From the NCBI GenBank assembly GCA_021464245.1, contig JADCRB010000007.1:6013855-6077854 (forward strand): a stretch of 64,000 nt of DNA, given 5' to 3'. Shown one piece after another: positions 38,401-54,800 of this stretch. The position numbers were made by a program, and so were the translations under genes. The notes below the pieces were generated by a model, which worked only from the letters and a program-made list of their open reading frames with translations, made no database searches and was not told the DNA's origin. This DNA is from Carallia brachiata. Its lineage: Eukaryota; Streptophyta; Magnoliopsida; Malpighiales; Rhizophoraceae. Position 1 is the first letter of the stretch. Each line of letters starts with the position of its first letter.

Positions 38401-39157
38401 GGCAATGGTCTTAGCTCCGGGGAGCCCAGCTTTCGGTAAGCCGGCGAGGATACACCGATGGTGATTCCGGCATTGGTTGCGTTCGTGGCCTTCTGGTTGT
38501 CCTCAAGATCATTCTCGAGTTCCCGAGCGTGCCCAAGTAGAGAAACTCAGAGTTGGTGTTGGGTACGCCGGGCCGGTGTGGAAGTTTAGGAGGTTTAGGA
38601 GAGCCATCAGAGTGAATAGCGTTTGGCGGGAAAAGGCGGAGGCTGTCGGATCGCGGTGTCTTGTCAGAGGTGGTAGTGGTGCGGTGGCGGCTGCGGCGGC
38701 GGGAGTGGAGAAAGAAAGCGGAGAGAGCTGCGAGGGTGGCGGCGAAGACAATGGAGAGGGAGATGGAGATGGTGGTGACGAGGTGGTGGCGAGAGGAGGA
38801 GGAGGAGGAGGAGGACGGAGGGTGGGGGAAGAGGACGGAGGAGATGTTGGCGGGGAAGGTGGCGAGGGAGGAAACTGAAGGAGGCGGTGGAAGAGGAGGA
38901 GGAGGAGGAGTGGACGGAAAGGTGGGGAAGAAGGGTTTGTGTTTGGTGTTGGGAGCGGCGGAGAATGGGTTCTTCGGCTGCCTTTGCCGTACAGGAGGAA
39001 GGGAGGGAGAGTGGGTCGGAGGAAGTGCAGTTGATGGAGGAAAGAACGGTTGATGAAGAAGGCGGCGGTTGCGAGCAGCGGAGGTGGTGTTGGTGGTGGT
39101 AGCGGCTGCTATGACAAGTGAGAAAAGAAGAAGAATGTTAGTTGTGGTGATGACCAT
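35444..39157 (-). CDS. Class I formin-like protein (FH1-FH2), 4 exons, with frame breaks in exon 1
   Basis: Exons: 39157-37728, 37589-37387, 37043-36799, 36253-35444. An actin-nucleating, membrane-anchored formin. Signal peptide ([19 protein letters not shown]), Pro-rich extracellular part, Ser run, one membrane span ([20 protein letters not shown]) followed by a basic stop-transfer, SEFLYLGTL motif, proline-rich FH1 (LPPLP, PPPPPPQF), then FH2 from [11 protein letters not shown] through [28 protein letters not shown] and the hallmark GNSMNVGT. The start is chosen at the signal-peptide Met; an upstream in-frame ATG (39241) would bury the signal peptide. Two frame changes are visible in exon 1: one missing base near 38514 after LGNS, and an extra C or two missing Cs in the polyproline tract near 37950-37970. 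The FH2 exons 2-4 are intact. C-terminus [11 protein letters not shown] is typical of the AtFH4/FH8 type. Confidence 0.9.
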
Positions 39158-39828
39158 TGTAAGCTTTTCAATGTAAAATCCCCTCTTCCCAGTCTCTCCC
39201 TCTCTGAAGCTTACTACTGTGCATAGAAAAGAGAGAGACAACCGCTAAAATACTGAACTTTACGCTTGGGAGAGGCTTTCACCTTCTGGGTATTCCTGTG
39301 TGTGTGTGAAAGAAAGAGAAGAAAGAGAGGCTTGCATGACAAACACATAAAGACATTCAGATTATTTTTTTTACTTATTTTTATATTTTTTAATTTTAAT
39401 ATATTTTTTATAATTTTAAATTTTAAATTTTTTTTTTTTTTAAGTATGCACAACAAATTTATCTGTTTTTTTGTTGCTGAATATAGGTGTACAGTGGGAA
39501 TAGCATAGCTGTATGAAAAGAAAGGAAGCAGAAAGACTTGCAAGAAAAGCTCTGTTTCCCAGTTCGTACTTTTTATGATGGAGACAGAAAATGAGGCTTA
39601 GCAATGCAGAGGTTTGGGTTGGAGATTAGATGGAAGAGCAATGATTGAAAAAACATGGAGGAACTGAAAGCTGGTAGTGAACAGGAGGAAAGAGAGAATG
39701 GTTGGAGCCAGGAGAATGGTAGTTCATTCACTTCAGACCAATTGTTCCCAAAAAAACAAAAGAACTATAGCAAAACGGGGTGAACAGCAGCTCCCATTAG
39801 GCCATTACAGTTCAGTTGGTACAACTAA

Positions 39829-40837
39829 GGGGGTGTTTGTTTAGAAAAAAAATAATGTGGGAATAGGAATCAACTATTTAATTTCTATTCCTATTGTTTG
39901 TTTTATGAAAAATGAATTCTCATTCCTTTAAAAAGGGGAATGAGATTCCTCCTTTTAAAGGAATCATGATTCCCAAATTTATTATATCAATCATTTCCAT
40001 TCCCCTCTTAACTAACTCTAACTCCTCAAATTTCTCCACTTTCCCATGTTTTTATTTCTATATTGTTATTATATTCCTTTTTTTTTTATTTATTCATAAA
40101 TAATAATAAGTAATAATAATAATAATAATATGTTTTTATATATAATAAAAAATAAATATTTCAAAACTTAAGATAATATTAAATTGTAAATAATAATATA
40201 ATTTTATAATTAAAATAATCATTTATTTATTATAATAAATTATTTTATAATATCTACAATATTATTTCATAATATAATAATAATAATAAACATTATTTTT
40301 ATTGTTATTGTTATTGTTATTATTGTCATTACCATTACTACTTATTAATGATAATATGTCATAGTATTATAATTAAAAAATATTTAAATTTAAAAAATAT
40401 TTAAATTATAAATTAACAAATGATTATTATTACAATAACAATAAAATTTTATGTTAAAATTTTCTTTTTGGATTTTCTATTTATGGTCGTCATTGTGAAG
40501 TATATTATTATTATTATTATTATTAGTTTTTATTATAATTTTTAATATTATTTTTATGGTAATTTAATATATTTTAATTTGAACTTACATTATAATATTT
40601 TTTGTATTTCATACTTTTTAATTTCACGTTAATAATTTTTTAATTTTAAATTATTTAAATAGTTTAAGAAAATAATTTTTATTCTGATTCCTTACTAAAC
40701 TAAACAACAATAAGGGAATTCAATTCCTATTCTGGAGTAAACCAAACACATTATAATTTTAGTCATTCTGATTCTGATTCTATTTAATTCCAATTCCGAT
40801 TCCGATTCCCATTCCATCTTACGAACCAAACGACCCC
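39829..40837. mobile_element. PIF/Harbinger-type MITE, 1009 bp, TAA target duplication
   Basis: The left end is TAA|GGGGGTGTTTGTTT and the right end is CGTTTGG-type inverted (ACCAAACGACCCC|TAA), giving imperfect terminal inverted repeats of the GGGG(G)TGTTTGGTT kind and a 3-bp TAA duplication at 39826-39828 and 40838-40840. Both are hallmarks of Harbinger elements. GAATAGGAAT/GATTCCGATTCC motifs lie just inside both ends. The interior is AT-rich with no transposase ORF, so the element is non-autonomous. It lies about 670 bp upstream of the formin start codon. Confidence 0.8.
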
Positions 40838-41639
40838 TAAGGGTAGTTAAGACTTGTTCACTTTTACACCTCCTGAAGTAAAGATGGAGAATTGAAACCA
40901 AATAAGCAGCACCCCGACATCTGTACAACAATAATACAAAAAAAGGAGGTGGGATGGAACAGTTGAACACTAAAAAGGACAAAATGATGGCAGAAAAGAA
41001 AAGGGTTAAAGAAAAAGTAGACCTTTGAAGAAGATACATATAGAGACAGGAGAGGTAAAAATAATTTTTACTGTATAAACATATTTAATAAAATATATAA
41101 AAAATATATAATTAATTTAATAATATTTAATTATAGTGAAACACGTGAGGATGTAACAATTACTAAAAAGTGACAAAAAGATGACAGAAAAGAAAAGGGT
41201 TAAATAAAAAAGTAGATCTTTGAGGAAGATAACATACAGACACAGGAGAGGTTAAAATTATCTGACACAAAAATGGCATTGTTTCATTATTAGGATTTGC
41301 AGTATTTCCCCTTTGTGTAGATACATATTGAGTATGACATTCTTACAAGCAAGCAAATTATCACTGGTTTGAGACTGGAAAAGGATGAGCTGTGTTCACT
41401 TCGGAGTGTGGAGGTGGAAGAAAAGAGGATTTTGCAGAAAGAAAGCATTGAGCTTTCGCTGTCTTTTGTGTTTTTCCAAATTGGAAAGTTGCAATTGTTA
41501 GATTAATTAGTCTTTTTTTATTTTGACAGTGAGAAGAATGAGCACGAGGCAAGAGGGCATGCATGGCAGGGCAGAGTCAAAGCCTCGAAGAACTAACTGT
41601 GTCATTGGAAATTTTCATAAGAAAAAAGAAAGGGAAATG

Positions 41640-41830
41640 AAAAGAAAAATATTATTTATTTATTATTTATTAATTTAAATAATTATTTTTTATTTTTTAT
41701 AAATTATTATTTATTTTATTTTTCATAATTTTTTAATTATTACTTTTTATCAATCATAATATTATCATTAATATATTATTTTCTATTTGTTTTTTTTATT
41801 CACTTTTTTCATATTTAAACATACTCGAAA
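41640..41830 (-). mobile_element. AT-rich MITE core, copy A (inverted relative to copy B)
   Basis: The reverse complement of this stretch aligns with 41960-42110 through blocks such as AATGATAATATTAT, ATTGATAAAAA, ATTAAAAAATT and AATAAATAATAATTT. No clear terminal repeat is seen on this copy; it looks truncated. Confidence 0.5.
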
Positions 41831-41907
41831 GTTTAAAACAGAAAATTTTTAGTCACACGTTCTTTGCTGCGCGTTGCGATTATGATCAAATATTGTATAT
41901 TTTAATA

Positions 41908-42222
41908 GTGTGTTTGGATTAATAGAATGTGATAAGAGAAAAAATAAATAAAAAATAATAGAGTAATGATAATATTATAATTGATAAAAAAAATGGTAAG
42001 AAAAAATGATTAAAAAATTTTATGAAAGAAAATAAATAATAATTTGTGAGAGAAAAAGTAAAAATTATTTGAATTAATAAAAAATAAATATAAAAAATTA
42101 TGAAAAAAATAGTTATGAATAAAAAAATTTGTGAAAAAAATAATAAAAAAATAATAATATTTTTTGACTTTTCATTTTCCTTTCATTTTCTTTTCTATCT
42201 AAATTCCTTCCATCCAAACATA
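41908..42222 (+). mobile_element. AT-rich MITE, copy B, with TGTTTGGAT inverted ends
   Basis: The left end is GTGTGTTTGGATTAATAGAA and the right end, inverted, is ATGTTTGGATGGAAGGAAT. These are imperfect terminal inverted repeats around a pure A/T interior of about 315 bp with no ORF. A second, inverted relative of its interior lies about 80 bp to the left. Confidence 0.55.
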
Positions 42223-43808
42223 ACATAAAAGTTGGGCAAAGGTACCCCAATTGAGAGAGATCTATTGACAGACGAATGTAGTTAATTTTTATATATGTTT
42301 TTTAAAATTTTTGTGTACATTAACTTTAGTAATTTTATATGTTAGAAATTTTTTTAAAAATATAGATAAAAATTTATGAAACTTGTAATTAACGTTAATA
42401 CATAACAAATTTATAATTAATATGCATAATACTTAATTTAACCTGTACTCAATTCATCTCCTCTTAGTCCATTAATCTTTTTTTAAAAAGTTAAAAGTTT
42501 CAACTTTAAAACAATAATAAATAGTTTATTTATTTTTTATCTTTTAAAATTTATATAGGTTGTATTATTTTATTAATTTTTTGAAAATTGCTATTATAAA
42601 ACAAAAACATGCTGCTAGCCTGCTACTAATAAGAGGATGCAAAGATGCAATGAAAAATCAGCTGAAAAGACTTTGGCAAAAAAAAAAAAAGTTGTATACC
42701 AACTCCACTGCAGGAAAGTTGTGCCGCCATGTAATTCTTTTTGGACTTCTCATGGGGGCCGATTTCTTAGCCTATTCTGTGTGCGTATGCACAATGTGGA
42801 TGCCAATACCAAAGCTATATCTAATAGATGTACATTTGCGATTTAACTGAAAATATACTAACAAACACTGCAAATTAACATCTCTCTTACATCTAATTCA
42901 CCATATTTATGTAATTTTCTGAGTAAGCGGTTATACGGACAGAAAAATAGATAAAAAAATTATAAAGTAATCGATCGATTAAATTGTATAATTAAATAAT
43001 TATTATTTATAACAAAAGATTAATAAAAAATATATTAATTTTATTAATTTTTATTACACATAATAATTATTTAGTTATACAATTTAATCGATTAATTTTT
43101 ATTGTCACTTTTGTTTTTCTGTTCATGTATATTTAACCTTTTTGTGAACAATGAAATGACTTTTCACGTGTAAATCTTCAAAGCCAGGAGTTGGGTTAAT
43201 GGACAAGGCATATATCTTTTCTATTAAAAAATTTTTGGTAAAAACTTAACAGGGACAACAATTTGGATATGCATCCATCTAATATAATATAGTAAAATAT
43301 TTCTTAAATTAAAATACAAATAAAATATATAAAATTATTGAATAAATTATATACTTTTTACTATGTTGCAAAGTAATGAAACCCTTTTTTTTCTAACGGT
43401 TCCTTGAGTGGTTGGGCTGCCGTGGGACTGAACAGAACTCGTCTTCTATCCCAGCTACTTCAATGTCAGTGATCAGGAACCATATCCAAGACATGCAAAA
43501 ACATTTGACTTAGCTGGAGGACTTTGAGCAGAATTTCAATTGCTATCCAATTAATTTATAGTTTTTTGACTATGTTCATTGTAAGTTTTTAGTGCTTTTT
43601 TTTTTTATTCCTGTTGTACGTAGGATTTTTTGATATTTTCGAATCGAATATATGTATAGATTAAGATTGATAAAATGCAACGATATTTTTTATGTAAACA
43701 AAAAAAAGACTAGCCACAGAGTAGCGAGCCCAAGTTGGTGGATATTGTTGCCGTGAGCGTTTAATAATCTCTATCAACCATGCATATTGCCCCATGCCAT
43801 TGTATCCA
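42223..43808. other. Intergenic DNA between mobile elements
   Basis: AT-rich with no recognisable coding exon. A 96-codon ORF at 42560-42850 has no known domain and is probably chance. A short inverted repeat (AATCGATTAAATTGTATAATTAAATAATTATT and its complement) lies at about 42969-43095; the arms are 30-40 nt and hint at another small MITE. Confidence 0.45.
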
Positions 43809-44367
43809 AGGATGCACGGACACACCTATTTTAAGTAAGTGTCCGTGTCGGACACTTCTCGGACACGGACACGCTTCGGACACGATACGGACACGCCAAA
43901 AAGTGTCCGTCAAAAAAAATTTGAAAAAAAAAAATCGGACACGGCTCAGACACGCAGACACGGCTAACAAAAAGAAAAGTAAAAAAATGAAAAGGGATGG
44001 GTTTGTTTTTTTTTTTTTTTTATTCAAATGAAGGAGAGTAGGAATTGGGAAAAATTTAAATTTTTTTTAAAGTTATCGTTTTTTATTAATATTTATTATT
44101 TAATATGTATTGTGAGATTTTAAATATACTTAAAAAATATATTTTATAAGATTTATTTTAATAAAAATTAAATTTATATATGTTATTTTTAAGTTATAAT
44201 TTAAATTTTGTTTTAATAATAAATACATTTACTTTTAGATATATATATATATTATATATATACATACGTGTGTATGCAGTGTTCGTGTCCTAATTTTTTT
44301 AAAATTGACGTGTCGCCGTATCCGTATCCACCGTGTCCGTGTTACCGTGTCTGTGTCTGTGCAACCT
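43809..44367. mobile_element. GTGTCCG-repeat transposable element, about 560 bp
   Basis: Both ends carry clustered GGACAC/GTGTCC units in inverted orientation: many GGACACGGACACG units at 43840-43960 and CCGTGTCCGTGT units at 44310-44365, flanking an AT-rich core. The outer ends pair imperfectly (AGGATGCACGGACAC against AGGTTGCACAGACAC, 13 of 15). A direct repeat ATTGTATC(C/T)AAG lies just outside at 43799-43810 and 44370-44381. No ORF. The pattern resembles non-autonomous MULE- or hAT-type elements with subterminal repeats; the class is not certain. Confidence 0.65.
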
Positions 44368-45620
44368 AAATTGTATCTAAGTCACATAAAGGGCTGTCTG
44401 TCTTCTAACTCAAGGAAGTTTTACCATTCTTTATTTTTAATTCATTTTTGGGAAAAGTCGGGATCCGTCCGTTCCGTTTTGTTCCCTATCTCTGCAGGAC
44501 GCAGTTTTCATCGTCCGTAGAAAAATCAAGGAGTTAACGAATGTTGTTTTAGTCAATAAAGATCTTTTCTTGTTTAAAAGTTTTTGTCTTCGAGTTTTTG
44601 TTAGTAATTTTTTTAATAATAATATCTAAGTTTAATGTAAATTTTTTTAAAAAAAATTTATAACTTTTTCTTATTTTAAATTGAAGTAGACTCCCGTCAC
44701 CTAAATTTTTCAGAACTTGGCTTTGGAGTTTTACAGTGCTCCATACAAACCAGTCATACTAAATGTAGTAATATTATCTTTTATTAATAAAATATAACTA
44801 TATTAATAAAATTAAAATAATAAATTTAGAATTTAAAATTAAAATAAATATTATTTTAAAATTTAAAGTGTTTTATTTTACATAATATAAATTAAAAAAT
44901 TTTTAAAAAAATTTTATACAAATTATCAATATATTTATATTTTGTTATTTTAGCATAGTAAGTTTGTATAGGTAACTCTATGGGTGTAAAACTTTTCCGA
45001 ACTTTTTATCACCAAAAAACAAATTTTGAGGAAAGAGAAAAGTCAAAAACTTAAGCCAGATGTCACCGTGTCAATTATAGAGAGGCCGTACCGGCAGTAA
45101 AAGGACAAAATAGTAAACCTACCCCGTGAATCAAGCCAAAAAAAAGACAAGGATACGCCGTACTCGCTCTAGGGAGTCGTGCCACTCTGCGACACTGTCT
45201 GATGTCTGTCAGTCACCGCCAAACGTAGGGTGGAAAAATCCCATTTCCCCACTCCACATGATTTCCCTTTCAATTACCGAAACCCCCTCCCCCCAGTTTA
45301 TATGAGTGTCAAATAATCATTTTGTATTTATTGTTCTACGTAAAAAAAAAAAAAAAAACTCTCAAAAAATCATTAGAAAAAGAGAGAAGGAAAAAAGCAC
45401 ACTTGAAAAGAAGGAAATGCCCCCAAGACAGAAGGAACTGAAGAATATTATGCATGTGCAAATGCCAATTTGTCGAGTAAAAGATAGTGGAATATGATGT
45501 TTTGAGAGGACGATCCTTTCAATAAAAAGATTAGAAAGGCAAGCTTTTTCTGTTTTTTTTTTTTTTTAAGGTTTCTAAATGAGTGGAACAATACCCATAT
45601 AGGTGGATTCAATTTGTTTT
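44368..45620. other. Intergenic DNA, no gene seen
   Basis: AT-rich, with a GC-richer patch at about 45130-45300 that has no ORF with recognisable content. No RNA gene or terminal repeat is found. Confidence 0.4.
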
Positions 45621-45624
45621 TTGG

Positions 45625-45800
45625 TTTTTTTTTTTTTTGATTATTGAGAAGCTGAAAACCAGCCAGTAAAAGAGGAGATGATGAGGTAAAAGTTTAAGAA
45701 TCGAACCCCATACCTGATAATTATAACATAAATTCTCCGATAATTGCAGTAACAGCTGCCCCTTCTTGGTCAATTGTAAAGTAATGGGAATGTCAACCCA
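45625..45800 (-). mobile_element. tRNA-derived SINE with poly(A) tail
   Basis: On the minus strand: A-box-like TGACCAAGAAGG (45761-45772, 10 of 12 to the TRGCNNAGYNGG consensus), B-box GGTTCGATTCT (45697-45707) about 54 nt later, then about 60 nt further a run of As (45638-45625). Pol III boxes plus a 3' poly(A) is SINE architecture. The exact 5' end and target duplication are not clear. Confidence 0.5.
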
Positions 45801-46439
45801 CATATAAAGCCCACAAAATCACAATAAATTGGGGCCGAATATCAACATTGGTGAGTTATCATTTCCTTTTCGCAAAGCTGCTGGTCACAGGCCCTTAGGC
45901 TAAAAAGAGCGCAAAAGTACGGACCCCCCCTTTTATATTCCCTTTTCTCATAAGGGCTGTGACCCTTCTTAAGATTTGTTTATTAATTTATCATTTAAAA
46001 AAAAAAATCTGATGAGTAAATCATGGGAAGATCAACCTATTATATTTTAACCGTGAGTATGTGGGCTGGCTTAATGCAAGCGGGACAAGGCACTTGAGAA
46101 TAAACCACAATTAGTAGCATAACTTTTGTAAGATAATAAAATAAAATCTATAGATATAATAATAACCCAGTAAAATAACAAAAAGAGACATTTATTACCA
46201 GAAGTAGTCTCAATTCAATAGAAAGAACAGTAGAGAGTACGTAGCCAATACAAACACCGTTATAATTGTTGTCACAAAATTCCGCCCATTATCAAATATT
46301 TCAAGTTTTAACTGCTTTAGAGTCGTCCAATTTTTGATCTAACCATATATACATGAAGAAATAACTTACTGAAATCTTGTAAACCGAAAGAATACATATT
46401 GATCAAAGCCACAATGAATAGACAGCACAGATATAGCCA

Positions 46440-50450
<4,011 letters not shown>

Positions 50451-50484
50451 CTTGTTACTCGCTGTCCTGCTGCTGCTGCTGCTG

Positions 50485-51820
50485 TATTCGCTCTCCGATT
50501 TGATTTTTCTGTTTTTGTTTTTGCGATTTGGTCAACAGATCTACGCACGCTCTTCTTGCGTGTCAAACTCTGTGTGTCTGTGTGCACTGTTGTTTCCTTC
50601 ACCTTTTCTTCTTCTTTGAAAAAAAAAGATTCAATTTGTAACACATACACCCATACATAAATTATATATATATATATTAATTTTATTAAAAAATCATAAA
50701 TTTGTCAAAATATATATATATATATATTATTAAAACTATAGATGTAAAATTATTTTGAAAATAAAAATAATAATTATTCTTTTTGTTGTTCTTATGCATT
50801 GGCTTTCGAGGGGTGGGGACCGCGGGACAGTGAAATTTAACACGTGGGAGGCTTAGGACTGCATTTTTCGTTATTTTCTTTCTTTTTTTTTTTTGTTGGT
50901 TTCCTTTCTAGTATTTGTTTAATTAAATTCCAGATTAATCCGACGTCGTTATCCAAATTCCAAGACGTGTAAAACCATTTTCCCCAAATTAACTACAAAA
51001 CCAGACTGAAAATTTTAAATCAAAATAAACAACGCATCGAGTGCTTGGCTACAAAAACTGTCGATAGAGCTAAGAAAAATATGCAAAAGGTAAGGAGGGC
51101 CTGCGAGTTCAATGCAACGATGAGATGATCGGAGCGATGACAAATGGGAGGAGAATCTAGTAATTTGGGCTTGTTCTTGGCAAATGAGGTTTGTAGGAAA
51201 ATCGCTAAAATAAAGGTACACGTTCTCAACTAAGTTTGGTGTTGCAATTAGCGGGATGTGCAAAAAAATTGGTCCTACACCTATATGCATCATCACAATT
51301 GGGTCCTCATCCTTTTTGAAATTTCAAATTCTTTCCAAATTAGTAACTTTTTGTTTTTTGATGGAAGGTGGTCACTGGTCAGACCTTATATGGAAACTCA
51401 AACAGATTAAAACCCAATTGTAAAAATCTATAAAAATCTAAAACAATTTTCTTATATTTCTCAGCAATTAACAGGTCCAAATTTATGGACAGACAGTCTG
51501 GTAGCCTTGAATTCCTTCCATTGAATGTCACAAGAGAAAGTAGTGCTACTACTGTTAGGCAGTGGTGAAATTACCATGTTAATTTTTCTTAGAAGAGAGT
51601 GAAAACAAAAAGGGTACACTGCCCTCCGAAGATTTTGCTGGGGGGTTGGTTGTTCAGTTCATGACACGGGGAGCTAGAGGTACACATTTTTGCTTGAAAC
51701 TAAAATTGTTTAAGATTAAAATGGATGGAAGCTTTCATTCATTACTAGGAATCTCGCACGGCTCTATCAAATACAGCAGCAGGACATCCCAGAATGACAC
51801 TGATGAATTAGCTCAAGAGG
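50485..51820. other. Spacer between MPK6 and primase: MPK6 promoter region
   Basis: It contains TA repeats at 50665-50730, a GC-richer patch near 50810-50860 and no ORF with recognisable content. The MPK6 promoter and 5' UTR lie at its left end and the primase 3' UTR at its right end. Confidence 0.45.
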
Positions 51821-51822
51821 CG

Positions 51823-54800
51823 TTACCAACTCACAGAATTATTCGACACCCGATGTTTCAGACTATAGGCACTCTCCATCTCATCCTGCAGCAACATGGT
51901 AAAAAAAACCTGTGTCAGTGCCGTTGGAATTGAATAGAGAGCAAAATCAAGGAATAATACAACATCATGGGAAGCAACAGAGGCGAAAAAAATCTTATGA
52001 ATGAATGGTAATTAAATACACCTTGCAAGATTTTAGAAGAGGTTGCAAGAATGATGATCTGAAAAATCTGACTGACTTTCCCAGTGAGGTTCTATCCCAT
52101 TCTGCAATGAAGAAAATAAGCCATCAATTTAACAACTGGCAATTTAGTGGAAGTTCACGAGTTTTAGGCATGGCTTTTTTGCAGCATTTTCTGAACCAAA
52201 AACTAAGCCATTCTAATTAACCACTTTCAAAATTCCAGAAGTTTTTCCCAGTCAAGTTTCTATCCTGCACTTTCATCAACCAGTGGCAGTCTGACAATAT
52301 GGTTGTTCCCAAAAGAGGAAAGAAAAACACAAATGTAACTGCATCATAATGCTGAACATACCATTATCACCATCTGCTGTCGGCGCTCCCATATTTAGTT
52401 CCTCTAAAAGCTGAAAATCCAACAAAGTTGAACGAGAAATCAAGAGAAATAGGAGAGAAGTTCAAAAAGGGCAATTGAAGTTTCTGTTATTATGAAAAGA
52501 AAATAACCATTTTGGAGCTAGCTGTGACTTATCACAAGGCCAAATGAACAGATGATCTTACGAGCACTTTTACAGGAAAAAAAAAAAAACACGATGAGCC
52601 AATGAGGTATTATAAGTACAGCAGGATTGCCACTCTGATCTTTTAGAGTTCAAATATGAAATTATTTGAAGCCCATAAAGCTCCAAGGAAACCAGAGTTA
52701 AAGTATGGAAATCCAATACACACTGAGGATTTGATTCATCTGTACCACGTCTATGACAGGCATCAATTGTCAAAAAAAAAAAAGGTGGTGAAACAACCAA
52801 TATTTCCAAACGACTTTTTTTTTTACTGTTCAACTTTGGCTCACCAATGCCTCCAATCAAACTACTTGGTATCATCTACAAGGCATGTGATCAGACTAGG
52901 AAATACAAGGGAAATAGAGTCTCAATAAGAGAAATCAGGCACAAATAAGTGATGGGACTATATTTCCAAAAGCAAACCAAGCTCTTACAATATTTGTGTA
53001 CAAAAGTAAATTTGGAAAGGAAGGAAAATCACCTGGGAAAGTGTTGGAACTGTGGTAGGATCAAACTCATCACAATGGTTTGGATCAATTGGTACGCATA
53101 TACGACCTAAAGCAAAGACTCTAAATCAGTACAACATGGACTGCGAAGTTTGACATCGTACATATTAAAGAAAGTTGAAATACCACAATTATGATCTTCA
53201 TAATGGACAACTCTAAGCACCAACCTGTTTTTGGATGCACACAAAATGGCGCCTTCAGCAAATGGTTCATGTGCTTTGAGACCTAACAATGCAAACAAGG
53301 TACAACATAAACAGCTGGAATGCGTAATTTGTACTTATACATGATTAAAAATTGCTCAGAGTGTACACTCCTCTCTGTCCATCACGGACAAGGATTTGTA
53401 ATTTTGTAATGCTTGAGGAACAGAATGAGAATACAAACCTCCATATCAAGTCTAGGATAGGAAAAGGAGAAAACAATCTCTTCAACACACCTACGCAGCC
53501 CCTGGGCCTGTAACAAAGAACAAATTAGAAAATCAAGGTAGATTTATAAGACTATAAATTATCCATGTCAAATAAATAGAATCTTGCACTAGAGTCAGAT
53601 GAAAGGTTATCAAGCTTTCATTCATCCAAATGGGGGCAAGGCTAATACTGTATATTTTGTGAAGACATTGAGTCATGAGAGCCAGAAATAACTAATAGTA
53701 AAGGGCCTAAAGGCTTCAATCTTGGTAATTAGAGTAGATTTTAAAGGCTAAAAAAATGTTGCTGATGCTGTAAATGAAAATAAGTCATGTTCCATCAGAA
53801 AAGCAGCTTCATCCAAGACAGTTTAGAAGTTAGAACATCCATTAATCTCCAATCATGTGGTACCTCTCCTTACTATCTTCTAAAATTCATAATGTCAACC
53901 TGTTTCATATGATGACAGCAAGCAATCTTCAGGTTCAAGTTTATTAGCCACAGCCTCTACATTTTAACTAGATGTACTGTAATTGTCTTCGAGCATTAAG
54001 ATCTCTATTATAGTTGACCAATGTACTCCATTAGTTTCCCATAATGTTTTTATCTACTTTCCCTGGTTTTTCCCCAATCTTCTCAATGAATCTATTATGC
54101 CTTGCCTCAATTATACATTTCTTATATGTTTAAAGCTAGTGCCTTTAAATAGTGACCGACAATAGATCATCTATTTTGGAAAAGAGTGGAAGAGTGGTTA
54201 GGACTTAATTTCTTTACCTTCAGTTTTCCAGATTGCAATGTATGCTTAAGCTGCTCCCAACGGACCAGATTGATGTCTTCCTTTGAATGGAAGACTGCCT
54301 TGCACTTTGCCACTTTCCACGAAGCTCAGATGTGACAGCTGCAATTATACCATGCCTCATTCATTTTTAGGAAAATATCGTCTGAAATCATGTACTGAAA
54401 AGAAATGTAATTTTCATACATTCATCTGGTATCATCTCCAAAATCTTCTCATATCTCTCTTCAGTTTTAAATAATTGCTGACTCAACAGCAATTTTACCT
54501 CAAAGAAATTCCTAAGTACTTCAGTGTATGATCTCCTGGAAAGAAATGAAGTCTTAGTAGAAGAAAGGACAGCAGCAGAGCATTATGTATTAATAAACGA
54601 AACCATATTTTCAGACTAACAAGAGGAATTTTAGCGGAAAAATAAAAGTATATAACACAACTTACGCAAGGAAAGGATGAAGAACATGACCAGTAAAAGA
54701 AACCTTTTTATTATTGTTTTCATTTGCCTGAGAAGATCAAAATAGTCAATAAATTTTGTAAACATTTTTATTCCAAAAAAAAAACTACTGTGCCTCAAAA

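Noticed and set aside
38477..39102. Gly/Arg/Glu-rich plus-strand ORFs up to 133 codons
   Set aside because: They are the antisense of the Pro/Ser-rich formin exon 1; the minus strand has a signal peptide, membrane span and FH1 order.
42560..42850. 96-codon ORF beginning MYYFINFLK
   Set aside because: No recognisable domain, AT-rich start, and an A run in the middle; likely chance.
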